This document shows, piece by piece, positions 24,307-32,298 of a stretch of 64,000 nucleotides of DNA. Each line of letters opens with the position of its first letter. The first letter of the stretch is position 1. The notes beneath the pieces were generated by a model. The model saw only the letters and a list, made by a program, of their open reading frames with translations. It made no database searches and had not been told where the DNA came from. The stretch is from Neorhizobium sp. JUb45 (GTDB lineage Bacteria > Pseudomonadota > Alphaproteobacteria > Rhizobiales > Rhizobiaceae), in contig NZ_SLYW01000010.1 of assembly GCF_004343585.1 (NCBI RefSeq), forward strand, positions 62,001 through 126,000. The letters run 5' to 3'. The position numbers and the translations under genes were made by a program.

Positions 24307-25506
24307 TTAGCTTCCCGTGCCGAACTTGCGCCACAGCCCGGCGATTGCCGCCATGACGGCGATGATGGTGCCGTAAGCGAGGACCGTAGGCACAAAGCCT
24401 AGATGCGGGATAACGAGGCCGGCGAGAACAGCCGGGACACCGAACGCGAGATAGCTGAGCGTAAAGATGGAGGCGAACAGTTCGCCGCGCTCGTCTGGCG
24501 GGGTCAGGGGTACGATGGTCCGGAGCGAGGCGTAAAAGCAGGTGCCGAAGCCCGTGCCTGCGAAGGCCAGAGCCAACAGATAGAGGCCGAGAGAGCTGAT
24601 GGCGACGCCGACAAGCGTCAGCGTGGTGCCAAGCGCGAGCGCCGTCGTGCCGTAAAGCATGATCTGGCGTGGCGTGTAACCACGCGCGAGAAAGCAGGTC
24701 AGCGCCCCCATACCGGCCAACAGCGTGACGACGATCGCCTGCATGAAAAAGCTGCTGATGCTGAAGACCACAGCGATGATCGGCGCACCGAGCGAGAGGT
24801 AGAGGCCACCGGTCGCCCAGCCCGCGAAAATGGCTGGCGCGCTCTGCCAGAAGGCGGAGCGTGCGGGAGCCGGCACGCCAAGCCGCGGCTTGAGCGCTTC
24901 AAGCAATCCTTCATGACGGGGCGAGGTTTCTGGCAGAAGCCACACGGCCGCAGAGAGGATCAGACTGATCACGGTGATTGCAATGAACACGTCAGCCTTG
25001 GGATGGTCGGCATGTTCCATGACGAGACCGGATGCCAGGGCGCCGACCGCAAGACCGATGAGTGGAATGGTCGTGTTGCAGACCGCCGCCAGTCCCGGCT
25101 TGTCGGGTGGCTCAAGGTCGACGATCGCCGCCGACAGGGTCGAGAGAAGGAAGGCGCAGGAAATGCCTTGCAGCGCGCGCGCGCCGATCAGGGCCGTCGG
25201 GGTTGTGGCGAGCTCGAAAGCGAGCGCCGAGACCGCGAGGCCCAGGAAGGCAAGAGAAAGGACAGGGCGGCGGCCGAGATGATCCGAACTCGAACCGCCG
25301 GTTAGCAACGTGAAGAGCAGCACGATCGCATAGACCGCGAAGATCGCGGTCATGGTCGCCTCGGAGAAGGCCATCTGCCGTTGCAGGACGGGATAGAAGG
25401 GCGAGGGCGCACTGGCGCTCGCCATCATCAGCCCGCTTCCGAGCGAGGCTATGGCGAAGCCTGCGCGGTGGCGAGGCGTGTAGGAGAGGCCGGGTGTCAG
25501 CGTCAT
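24307..25506 (-). CDS. MFS transporter (drug-efflux-like)
   Basis: A 399-residue, twelve-helix major facilitator with ADPRR-like loop motif after helix 2 (GGSSSDHLGRRPVLSLAFLG), PxxxPxxYP-type first helix (SAPSPFYPVLQRQMAFSE) and the central loop ETSPRHEGLLEALKPR. It most resembles proton-coupled exporters of drugs or arabinose-like solutes. Its start is 103 bases from the divergent ArsR gene; two perfect palindromes lie between them, so the transporter is very probably repressed by that ArsR and induced by its ligand. Confidence 0.9.
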   Translation of the reverse strand: MTLTPGLSYTPRHRAGFAIASLGSGLMMASASAPSPFYPVLQRQMAFSEATMTAIFAVYAIVLLFTLLTGGSSSDHLGRRPVLSLAFLGLAVSALAFELATTPTALIGARALQGISCAFLLSTLSAAIVDLEPPDKPGLAAVCNTTIPLIGLAVGALASGLVMEHADHPKADVFIAITVISLILSAAVWLLPETSPRHEGLLEALKPRLGVPAPARSAFWQSAPAIFAGWATGGLYLSLGAPIIAVVFSISSFFMQAIVVTLLAGMGALTCFLARGYTPRQIMLYGTTALALGTTLTLVGVAISSLGLYLLALAFAGTGFGTCFYASLRTIVPLTPPDERGELFASIFTLSYLAFGVPAVLAGLVIPHLGFVPTVLAYGTIIAVMAAIAGLWRKFGTGS

Positions 25507-25543
25507 GGGGCTTTCCAGGGCGAGTCGGCTTGGGCTCCCCTTT

Positions 25544-25567
25544 TCGGTTCGAGATTATTGGAACCGA
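25544..25567. promoter_or_regulatory. ArsR-linked operator 1
   Basis: TCGGTTC, 10 bases, GAACCGA: a perfect 7-bp inverted repeat, 24 bp overall, 38 bases from the MFS start codon. It shares its core (GGTTC-N10-GAACC) with a second site 44 bp away centre to centre. Confidence 0.75.
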
Positions 25568-25587
25568 TTTTTACTATCGTTTGCCGA

Positions 25588-25611
25588 ATGGTTCAACTAT
25601 ATTCGAACCAT
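25588..25611. promoter_or_regulatory. ArsR-linked operator 2, overlapping the arsR start codon
   Basis: ATGGTTC, 10 bases, GAACCAT: a perfect 7-bp inverted repeat. The last bases form the arsR ATG (25610-25612). A TATATT at 25598-25603 inside the palindrome is a good -10 whose start point would fall at or beside the ATG, so the arsR message may be leaderless. Confidence 0.75.
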
Positions 25612-25936
25612 GGCGAGTTCAGACGCACCGGCACCCCTCGAATTGTTTCATCCGGACAGGGAAGACCTTGTCCTGACCGACGTCCTGTTTGCTTTGAGCG
25701 ACCCAGCCCGGCTGGAGATCGTGCGGCAGGTGGCGGGCGGCACAATCGAAATGGCCAACTGCCACCTGCAGAACCCGTCGGTGCCGAAGTCGACGAAGTC
25801 CCACCACATGAAGGTCCTGCGTGAAGCGGGCGTGCTGCGAAACGAGCCGGTGGGTCGTGGCCGGGTGCTGAGCCTCAGGCACGATGACCTCGAAGCCCGT
25901 TTTCCCGGCCTGTTACGCGTCGTACTGGAAAGCTGA
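25610..25936 (+). CDS. ArsR-family transcriptional regulator
   Basis: A 108-residue winged-helix repressor. The start at 25610 (MASSDAPAPLELFHP) gives normal ArsR length; no Shine-Dalgarno is visible before it. The DNA-binding core reads VLFALSDPARLEIVRQVAGG, then SVPKSTKSHHMKVLREAGVL and the wing RNEPVGRGRVLSLR. No ELCVCDL-type metal-site pair is present, so it is probably not a classic arsenic sensor; a single Cys lies at EMANCHLQN. It is divergent from an MFS transporter with two shared perfect operators, implying joint control. Confidence 0.9.
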   Translation: MASSDAPAPLELFHPDREDLVLTDVLFALSDPARLEIVRQVAGGTIEMANCHLQNPSVPKSTKSHHMKVLREAGVLRNEPVGRGRVLSLRHDDLEARFPGLLRVVLES

Positions 25937-25991
25937 GCCTCCCTCAGTGCGGAGAACGGGCAGAAATTGTCGCTCTGCCGCGCCCGAATTT

Positions 25992-27029
25992 CTACGGGAT
26001 TAGTACGGCCCGGCCGTGAATCTTACCTTCGCGCAGACGTTCATAGACATTGACCGCCTGCTCCAAAGGAAAGGTCTCGACCTGGGCAGCAATCTTGCCG
26101 GTCTGCGCCAACGCGATCACTTCCATCAGTTCCGTGCGTGAGCCCCAGTAAGGAACGCTCACCTGCGTCCCGTAAGGCGGGTTGTTTGCTGCGTAGTGCA
26201 ATACGCCGCCGGCGAGACCGACCACCGCGATCCGGCTGTTTCTGCCGACGACACTTGCGGAAAGGTCGATGGTTGGCTGTGCGCCGACGAAGTCCAGCGC
26301 CACCGTCACGCCGCGTGGACCTGTGATGTCGCGGATTTCCTCGGCTGCTGTTTTCTCGCCCGTATTGACCGTATAGGTCGCGCCGAGTTCGCGTGCGTGC
26401 TCAAGTCGCGCGGCATCGATATCACCCGCAATGACTCTCGCGGGGGTGAGTGCGCGCAGGATTTGTAGCGCCATGTGGCCGAGCCCGCCGATGCCAAGAA
26501 CCAGCACGGTGGCATCGGGCGTCATCAAGGGCAGTGCCGCCTTGATTGCATGATAGGGCGTCAGGGCGGCGTCACTGAGCGGGGCGGTCTTTGCCGGATC
26601 GAGATCGCCGAGCGGCACCAAAAGGCGCGCCGAGGGAACGATCATGTATCCCGCCATGCCACCATCGGAACCCAGACCGCCGCCCATGCTGGGAATGCTG
26701 GCATGGCGTTCGCAGTAATTCTCCGCGGACGTGCTGCAACTGTGGCAAGTGCCGCATCCCCAGGGGCCGTAGACCGCAACGGGATCGCCTTCCTTCCAGC
26801 CGCTGACACCTTCGCCCAGGGCCGCGATCCAGCCGGCGTTTTCGTGTCCCAGCGTAAATTGACCGGGCCGACCAATGCCGTGATCGAGAACATGAAGGTC
26901 CGAATGGCAAACGCCTGCGCCGGCGACGCGGATCAACACCTCGCCCGGTCCAGGGGCAGGCACGGGTAGGTCAACGATTTCTGGTGGTCTGCCAGCTTCG
27001 ATAAACTGGACGGCTTTCATGGTTTTCAT
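25992..27029 (-). CDS. Zinc-dependent alcohol dehydrogenase (MDR, AdhP-like)
   Basis: About 345 residues from the ATG at 27029 (AAGGCGAAGCGG upstream). Catalytic-zinc ligands are visible in GVCHSDLHVLDHG and LGHENAGWI, and the structural-zinc cysteines in GPWGCGTCHSCSTSAENYCE. The NAD-binding fold begins VLVLGIGGLGHMALQILRAL. It oxidises primary alcohols or reduces aldehydes. It is a single leftward gene whose upstream region borders the decayed ene-reductase/hydrolase tract. Confidence 0.92.
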   Translation of the reverse strand: MKTMKAVQFIEAGRPPEIVDLPVPAPGPGEVLIRVAGAGVCHSDLHVLDHGIGRPGQFTLGHENAGWIAALGEGVSGWKEGDPVAVYGPWGCGTCHSCSTSAENYCERHASIPSMGGGLGSDGGMAGYMIVPSARLLVPLGDLDPAKTAPLSDAALTPYHAIKAALPLMTPDATVLVLGIGGLGHMALQILRALTPARVIAGDIDAARLEHARELGATYTVNTGEKTAAEEIRDITGPRGVTVALDFVGAQPTIDLSASVVGRNSRIAVVGLAGGVLHYAANNPPYGTQVSVPYWGSRTELMEVIALAQTGKIAAQVETFPLEQAVNVYERLREGKIHGRAVLIP

Positions 27030-27248
27030 CCGCTTCGCCTTCTCTTCGTGGGACGGTGCTGTTTCACCCGCCAACACGATGAAATCTAACCACAGTGACG
27101 CAGAGCCGATGGGTGCGGCGATCTGGTGGTCTCATGCCGGCGGTCTTTGGGGCGCTCAGGGACACTCTATCAGCCTCGGATTTCCAGGCAAGTATTCATG
27201 ATGGGAAACATATTTATGTTTTATGAGCCCCCCCCCCCGGCCTTCCCT
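27030..27248. other. Upstream region of the alcohol dehydrogenase; contains an 11-base C run
   Basis: No gene recognised. A run of eleven C at 27228-27238 is unusual and a likely place for length errors or slippage. Confidence 0.3.
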
Positions 27249-27277
27249 TTGACATTTTTGATTGCAGTCATCATATT
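27249..27277 (+). promoter_or_regulatory. Promoter with embedded operator-like site TTGAT-N7-ATCAT
   Basis: TTGACA (27249-27254), exactly 17 bases, CATATT (27272-27277). TTGATTGCAGTCATCAT at 27258-27274 fills the spacer and overlaps the -10. It points at the now decayed ene-reductase and hydrolase frames. This is the clearest promoter/operator overlap of the set. Confidence 0.65.
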
Positions 27278-27329
27278 TAATTATATTCCTCGTAATCTAA
27301 GAGCGCGCACGAGGGAAGACAGTTGCATT

Positions 27330-27620
27330 CATGACCAACAGAACAAAGGCGCTACCGGCGGTCACCGCGATGTTGCACTGTTCGATTACGCCGCGCTGCG
27401 TAGCAGGTTCAAAACACTGACATCGCCAACAACGGCTACAACCTCAATCGAACAGACCAGCATTGGCTGCCGGCGAGGCTGACCTCGTCGCCTTTGGCCG
27501 GCCGTTCATCGCCAATCCGGATCTGGTCGAGCCGACGCTTGCGGCTGAGATGGGCACAGGCAAGGGAGGAGGTCTCGCTGCCGTCCCCGATCAAACACCC
27601 ATAGAAAATGTGAGGACGAG
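27330..27620 (+). pseudogene. Old yellow enzyme remnant (C-terminal part)
   Basis: Three frames in succession give GATGGHRDVALFDYAALRSRFK, then NTDIANNGYNLNRTDQ, then ALAAGEADLVAFGRPFIANPDLVE. In intact NemA-type proteins these are contiguous C-terminal segments including the FMN-phosphate motif (AFGRPFIANPDLV). At least two frameshifts are required and the N-terminal two thirds is absent, so this is a true remnant. It is directly followed by a hydrolase remnant, suggesting that a whole operon decayed. Confidence 0.78.
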
Positions 27621-27945
27621 ATGACCGATACCCATATCACTGCACCCACCAGTAAGTCGAAGCCGATGGCGTGCGTTACGGCTACCGGCGCTTTGGCGCC
27701 GAGACGGGCACGCCGCTGCTGTTCTTCCAGCACTTCCGTGGCGGCCTGGGCAACTGGGACTTGCTGGTGACCGATGGTCTTGCCAAAGGCCGTCAGGTGA
27801 TACTGTTCAACTATGTGGGCGTGGCGAACTCGTCTGGCGAGAATGCAACGACGGTCGACGGTATGGCAGATAGCGGCGCTGTCTTTCTCAAGGCCCTTGG
27901 CCTGTCGCAGGTCGATGTGCTGGGCTTCTCCATCGAGCACGATCG
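27621..27945 (+). pseudogene. Alpha/beta hydrolase remnant, related to the genes at 28163 and 40078
   Basis: An ATG at 27621 encodes MTDTHITAPTSK, then a frameshift near 27655 brings in VEADGVRYGYRRFGAETGTP, LLFFQHFRGGLGNWDLLVTD and GLAKGRQVILFNYVGVANSS up to VDVLGFS at the nucleophile elbow, where homology stops. The intact gene at 40078 begins MSDNHLTAPTSFVDIDGTNF and continues LLFFQHFRGGMDHWDPIMTD, so the two are close relatives. The catalytic serine loop is broken and the C-terminal half is missing. Confidence 0.8.
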
Positions 27946-28058
27946 ATGGGCAGAACGTTCTCATTGGCCGGCGACGGGTGCCAGTTTCGTCGCTGAATAG
28001 CGTGAAAAGAGTTTGGGGCAGAGATCGGTATCAGCAGATACTTCAAGCTTCTTTTTAA

Positions 28059-28075
28059 ATTACAATCATCATCAA
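28059..28075. promoter_or_regulatory. Operator-like site upstream of the alpha/beta hydrolase
   Basis: ATTACAATCATCATCAA, the left half degenerate, the right half and spacer identical to the site at 20950. It lies 88 bases upstream of the hydrolase at 28163. Confidence 0.5.
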
Positions 28076-28162
28076 TATTGAAAGCTTGCTCCAGCTCACT
28101 TAGATTATGAACTGACGCAAAAAGGGCGAGGCTAACACCGTGCCGGCGACAGGAGTAATGAT

Positions 28163-29023
28163 ATGGTTCATCCACACACCGAAGCTGGCGAAATTCGCTT
28201 CGTCAACGCACCGACTCGGACAATCCGGGTCGGCGGTACTGACTTCGCTTACAGGGATCTTGGGACTGGCGACGTGCCGCCGCTCGTGATGCTGAACCAC
28301 TGGGGCGCCAACCTCGACAATTTCGATCCGTGCATTGTCGATGGCCTTGCCGCCGGTCGACGTGTGATCGCGCTTGACTATCGCGGCGTCGGCCGGTCGG
28401 GCGGCGAGGCGCCTTTGACGGTGAGCGAGACGGCGAGTGACGTTACTGACGTCGTGCGGGCGCTCAATCTCGGCAGCATCGATCTGCTCGGCTTCTCCTT
28501 TGGCGGGTTTGTCGCGCAGGAAGTCGTGCTGCGGGAGCCGGACTTGATCCGCAAAGTGATCCTGACCGGCACAGGACCCGCGGGCAGTTTCGGCATATCG
28601 AAGGTCGGTTCAGTGTCATGGCCGCTGATCATCAAGGGGCTGCTGACCTTCACCGACCCGAAAACCTATCTGTTCTTCACCTCGACTGCCAATGGCCGCC
28701 AGGCTGCCAGAGCGTTTCTGTCACGGCTGAAGGAACGGACGCAGGATCGTGACAAGCCGGTCACGCCGAAAGTGTTTCTGCGCCAGTTGAAGGCGATCAA
28801 GGCCTGGGGTTTACAGGCTCCGCAGGACCTCGGCCAGATCAGCAAGCCGGTTCTCGTCTCCAACGGCGATCACGACATCATGGTGCCGACCCAAAACAGC
28901 CATGACCTGACGCGGCGCATCCCCGGTGCACAACTGCATATCTACAAGGATGCAGGTCATGGCGGCATCTTCCAGTATCACGCGGAGTTCGTACCAACTG
29001 CCCGCAGTTTCCTCGATGGTTGA
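28163..29023 (+). CDS. Alpha/beta hydrolase
   Basis: A 286-residue hydrolase. The oxyanion region is MLNHWGANLDNFDP, the nucleophile elbow LLGFSFGGFVAQEV, the acid VSNGDHDIMVPTQN and the histidine YKDAGHGGIFQYH. It lacks a signal peptide. It belongs to the same subgroup as the intact gene at 40078 and the remnant at 27621 (TNFAYR/TDFAYRDLG start, QYHAEFV/QYPERFL end). It may act as an esterase, lactonase or non-haem peroxidase; substrate unknown. It is followed closely by a DUF1993 gene and then a TetR. Confidence 0.9.
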   Translation: MVHPHTEAGEIRFVNAPTRTIRVGGTDFAYRDLGTGDVPPLVMLNHWGANLDNFDPCIVDGLAAGRRVIALDYRGVGRSGGEAPLTVSETASDVTDVVRALNLGSIDLLGFSFGGFVAQEVVLREPDLIRKVILTGTGPAGSFGISKVGSVSWPLIIKGLLTFTDPKTYLFFTSTANGRQAARAFLSRLKERTQDRDKPVTPKVFLRQLKAIKAWGLQAPQDLGQISKPVLVSNGDHDIMVPTQNSHDLTRRIPGAQLHIYKDAGHGGIFQYHAEFVPTARSFLDG

Positions 29024-29033
29024 GGCGCATCCC

Positions 29034-29543
29034 ATGACGCTCAAGTTATACGACGCAACGATACCCGTGTTCATCCAGTCCCTTGGCAATCTTGAGGTGT
29101 GGATGAAAAAGGCGTTGAGCGAGGGAATTTCCGAAACCGCCATTTTTGAAGCAAGGCTGGCGCCCGACATGCTGCCGTTTCCGGGGCAGATTCAGCGTGC
29201 CTCCGACACCGCAAAGAACGCCGTAGCGCGACTGGCAGGGATCGCCGCGCCTTCGATGCCGGACACCGAGCAAAGCGTCGCCGAACTCAAAGCCCGATGC
29301 CAGCGCACGATCAATTATCTGCGGTCGATCGACCGTTTGGATTTCGATGGTGCAGAAAACCGCTCGATCTTGTTCCCTTATCCGAAGCTCGGCACATTGC
29401 AGTTCGATGGCGTAGCCTATGTGACCGGATATGCGCTGCCGAACTTCTTCTTCCACGTCACGACGGCCTATGCGCTGCTGCGCGCCAACGGTGCTGCGCT
29501 CGGCAAGGCCGACTTTCTGCGCCACCTCGCAGCATCACAATAG
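29034..29543 (+). CDS. DUF1993-family protein
   Basis: A 169-residue protein from the ATG at 29034, 10 bases after the hydrolase stop (TTGAGGCG upstream). It carries the DUF1993 pattern MTLKLYDATIPVFIQSLGNL, the LAPDMLPFPGQIQRASDTAK segment with its conserved DM.PF..Q, and C-terminal GYALPNFFFHVTTAYALLR with a His that often binds metal in this DinB-like fold. Function not established. Co-transcription with the hydrolase is likely. Confidence 0.88.
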   Translation: MTLKLYDATIPVFIQSLGNLEVWMKKALSEGISETAIFEARLAPDMLPFPGQIQRASDTAKNAVARLAGIAAPSMPDTEQSVAELKARCQRTINYLRSIDRLDFDGAENRSILFPYPKLGTLQFDGVAYVTGYALPNFFFHVTTAYALLRANGAALGKADFLRHLAASQ

Positions 29544-29598
29544 GCGCTGGCTGCTTACCCCAGAGGCAACCTCTAATCGCCGCGGCAGGGACTTGAGT

Positions 29599-29615
29599 AA
29601 GATGTTACTCATCAT
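29599..29615. promoter_or_regulatory. Operator-like site AAGAT-N7-ATCAT upstream of TetR paralogue 2
   Basis: AAGATGTTACTCATCAT, 36 bases upstream of the TetR start. An overlapping TTAC-N9-GTAA symmetry is also present (29605-29621), so assignment to the common family is less certain here. Confidence 0.45.
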
Positions 29616-29650
29616 ATGTAAGAAGTGATCGAACGTCAGAGGAAAAGGCC

Positions 29651-30256
29651 ATGAAAGTCAGTCGCGAGAAGGCCGAAGAAAACCGCCAGAACGTCATCGA
29701 AACCTCCAGCCGGCTATTCCGGGAAAGAGGGTTTGATGGTGTGGGCGTCAGCACGCTGATGCAGGCCGCCGGTTTGACGCATGGTGGCTTCTACAAGCAG
29801 TTCCAGTCCAAGGACGATCTGATCGCGCAGGCGACGCAGGTTGCTCTCAATCAGACCCGCGACCGGATTGCTTCTGCTGTCGAGAAAGACAGTCACAACG
29901 CCTTCGACACGGTCGTGCGATACTATCTATCCGACTGGCACCGCAGCGCTGTAGGCGACGGTTGTGCGCTTGCGGCGCTTGGACCCGACGTCGCGCGTCA
30001 GGGCCCTGAGGTGCGAAACGTCATGCAGAAGGGGGTGGAGGAGTATTTGCAGCAACTGGAGGCCAGCGTCAAAGGTGAAAGCGACGATGACAGGCGAGAG
30101 CAGGCCATCGCCACGCTTTCAACCCTCGTCGGCGCGCTGATGCTGTCCAGAGCAGTCGAGGATAGAGGTCTGTCGGACGAAATCCTTGCCGCTGCAACGC
30201 GCAATGTGCTCTCGCACGCCGCAGACAAAAAGCCGAAGCGTGAGCCGCTGCAATGA
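29651..30256 (+). CDS. TetR-family regulator, THGGFY subgroup (paralogue 2)
   Basis: A 201-residue regulator, start MKVSREKAEENRQNVIETSS with GAGGAAAAGGCC upstream. The HTH includes LFRERGFDGVGVSTLMQAAG and LTHGGFYKQFQSKDDLIAQA, close to the proteins at 15873 and 39380. The ligand domain contains GCALAALGPDVARQGPEVR, equivalent to GCPTAGLAAETRHQ and GCPAAALGGDAVRQ in the paralogues. It leads an operon with thioesterase, MaoC-like and quinone-oxidoreductase genes, the first being coupled by an ATGA overlap. Confidence 0.9.
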   Translation: MKVSREKAEENRQNVIETSSRLFRERGFDGVGVSTLMQAAGLTHGGFYKQFQSKDDLIAQATQVALNQTRDRIASAVEKDSHNAFDTVVRYYLSDWHRSAVGDGCALAALGPDVARQGPEVRNVMQKGVEEYLQQLEASVKGESDDDRREQAIATLSTLVGALMLSRAVEDRGLSDEILAAATRNVLSHAADKKPKREPLQ

Positions 30257-30739
30257 CTGTCGCTCCCGCGCTTCTCGACGCCAGCGAGATCGCTCGTCTT
30301 TCCGGTCTCGACTATGTAAAGGCGCTGGCCGAGGGGCGCGCCGCCGATGAATGACGTGATCCCGTTTGAGCTGGTGAGTGTCAATGAAGGCGAGGTGAAG
30401 CTCGCAGCTGTGCCTGAAACGCGTTTCCACAATCCGATGGGCATCGTCCACGGCGGGTGGCTGATGACCTTGCTTGACAGTGCGATGGGCCTCGCGGCGC
30501 TGACAATGCTCGATCCCGGCGGTCTCGCGCCGACCCATGAAACCGCCGTCAAGTTCTTCCGCCCGATAACGGTGGGCAGCGGACCAATCTTGGTGACAGG
30601 CCGGGTTCTTTCGCGGGGCCGCACCACGATCGCCTGCGAGGGCAGGGCGGAGAGCGCGGAAGCCAAATTGCACGGGCACGGAACCTCGACCTGCATGGCC
30701 GTATATCCGAAACCCGGCGGAACCCGCACGGCTGAATGA
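30253..30739 (+). CDS. PaaI-type hotdog thioesterase, N-terminus out of frame
   Basis: The core protein starts at 30347 and has 130 residues with the PaaI/YbgC hotdog signature HNPMGIVHGGWLMTLLDSAM and the strand SGPILVTGRVLSRGRTTIAC. It hydrolyses acyl-CoA or aryl-CoA thioesters. Immediately upstream an ATG at 30253, overlapping the tetR stop, encodes MTVAPALLDASEIARLSGLD and YVKALAEGRAADE before TGA at 30352. That peptide looks like the usual N-terminal helix of these thioesterases (SGLDYV.AL.EGR). A small deletion therefore seems to have put it out of frame. The hotdog fold itself remains whole and may be made by reinitiation at 30347. Confidence 0.78.
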
Positions 30740-30758
30740 TGAGGAGGGAATCGGAAAC

Positions 30759-31211
30759 ATGACGAAGCTTTATCTGGAAGACCTGTCAGAAAGTCAGCGC
30801 TTTATCAGCGGGCGGCATAGGGTCGATGAAGCAGAGATCCATCGTTTCGCCAGGGAATACGATCCGCAGCCGTTTCACCTCGATGGGGAGGCGGCCAAGA
30901 GCACGCTGTTCGCCGGACTTGCCGCGAGCGGCTGGCACACGGCGGCGATCACCATGCGGCTGACCGTCGATAGCGGCTTTTCGCTGGCTGGCGGGATCAT
31001 CGGCGCGGGCTTTGACGAATTGAACTGGCCACGCCCGGTTCGGCCGGGCGACGAACTGCATCTGGTGATCGAGGTGCTGGAGGTGCGTCCCTCGCGCTCG
31101 AAGACTGATCGCGGAATGGTCAAGGTGCGCACGACCACGCTTAACCAGAATGACGAACCGGTGCAGGTCTCCGTCGGCAATCTGGTCGTGCAACGCCGAC
31201 CGACGAACTGA
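30759..31211 (+). CDS. MaoC-like acyl dehydratase
   Basis: A 150-residue single-hotdog protein. MaoC/R-hydratase features are VDEAEIHRFAREYDPQPFHL (the catalytic Asp/His region), FAGLAASGWHTAAITMRLT, and FDELNWPRPVRPGDELHLVI. Relatives hydrate enoyl-CoA thioesters. It sits 19 bases after the thioesterase with AGGAGGGAATCGG as ribosome-binding site, and before an MDR oxidoreductase. The group thus handles acyl-CoA or enoyl thioesters under the adjacent TetR. Confidence 0.9.
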   Translation: MTKLYLEDLSESQRFISGRHRVDEAEIHRFAREYDPQPFHLDGEAAKSTLFAGLAASGWHTAAITMRLTVDSGFSLAGGIIGAGFDELNWPRPVRPGDELHLVIEVLEVRPSRSKTDRGMVKVRTTTLNQNDEPVQVSVGNLVVQRRPTN

Positions 31212-31277
31212 CAACGAGAACAATTGAATCGCTGACGGACTTGCGCAAGGCGCTCGGGCGGCAAAACGGAGAAGAAA

Positions 31278-32279
31278 ATGAAAGCCTATGTGGTGGAGAA
31301 ATACAAAAAGGGTGAGCCGCTTGTCGAGCATGTCCTGCCGGCGCCGGCGCCCGGCCCGTCAGACGTTGTGGTTCGGATTGAAGCGGCCGGTCTCAACCTG
31401 CTGGACATCAAGATCCGCAATGGCGAGTTCAAACCGATCTTGGCCTACAAGCCGCCGTTCATCCTCGGTCACGATCTGGCCGGCACGGTGACATCTGTCG
31501 GATCGCAGGTGCGGCGTTTCAAGGTCGGCGACGCCGTCTATGCCCGCCCGCGTGACGGGCGCATCGGCGCTTTTGCCGAAGCCATCGCTATCCATGAAGA
31601 CGATGTAGCGCTGAAACCCGCCAATCTTTCTGTCACGGAAGCTGCGGGCGTGCCGCTCGTCGCGCTGACCGCTTGGCAGGCACTGGTCGAGGTTGGCCAG
31701 GTCAAACCGGGCCAGAAAGTGTTCATCCAGGCGGGATCGGGGGGTGTCGGAACGATCGCCATTCAGCTCGCCAAGCATCTCGGCGCGACGGTTGCCACCA
31801 CCTGCGGCGCCAGCAGCATCGATCTTGTGAAGGGTCTCGGCGCGGACGTCGCCATCGACTACCGGACGCAGGATATCGAAAAGGAGCTGTCGGGTTACGA
31901 TCTCGTGCTGCACAGCCAGGACGACGCAACGCTGCAGAAATCGCTGCGGGTCCTAAAACCCGGTGGGCATTTGATCTCGATATCGGGACCACCGACACCG
32001 ACCTTTGCCAAGGCGCAAGGCTTGAACTTCGTCCTACGCCTGGTGCTCGGCCTGATCAGCCGCAAGGCGCGGAAGGCTGCGGCGCGGCTTGGCGTGAACT
32101 ACAGCTTCCTGTTCATGCGCGCCGATGGTGGGCAACTGGCCGAAATCGCAAAACTCATCGAAGAGGGTACGATCAAGCCGGTTCTCGACCGCACCTTCCC
32201 CTTCCGCGACCTCAACAAGGCGCTCAGCCTCGTCGAGAGCGGCCGCGCCAAGGGCAAGGTCGTGGTTGAGCTGGGTTGA
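31278..32279 (+). CDS. NADPH:quinone reductase-like MDR oxidoreductase
   Basis: A 333-residue zinc-free MDR. Features are GLNLLDIKIRNGEF, PFILGHDLAGTVTSVGSQV, the AxxGGVG nucleotide motif VFIQAGSGGVGTIAIQLAKH and the C-terminal GRAKGKVVVELG. A large insert (LISRKARKAAARLGVNYSFL) is typical of the subgroup of reticulon-4-interacting/ene-one reductases. It probably reduces enones or quinones with NADPH. Last gene of the TetR-thioesterase-MaoC operon; a hairpin over its stop codon probably ends the transcript. Confidence 0.9.
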   Translation: MKAYVVEKYKKGEPLVEHVLPAPAPGPSDVVVRIEAAGLNLLDIKIRNGEFKPILAYKPPFILGHDLAGTVTSVGSQVRRFKVGDAVYARPRDGRIGAFAEAIAIHEDDVALKPANLSVTEAAGVPLVALTAWQALVEVGQVKPGQKVFIQAGSGGVGTIAIQLAKHLGATVATTCGASSIDLVKGLGADVAIDYRTQDIEKELSGYDLVLHSQDDATLQKSLRVLKPGGHLISISGPPTPTFAKAQGLNFVLRLVLGLISRKARKAAARLGVNYSFLFMRADGGQLAEIAKLIEEGTIKPVLDRTFPFRDLNKALSLVESGRAKGKVVVELG

Positions 32280-32298
32280 GGGCGGCGTTCGCCCCTCA
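32277..32298. terminator. Hairpin between convergent MDR and YciI-like genes
   Basis: TGAGGGCG-GCGTT-CGCCCCTCA, an 8-bp stem with one bulged C. It overlaps both stop codons, so it could end transcription from both sides. There is no long T run. Confidence 0.5.
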
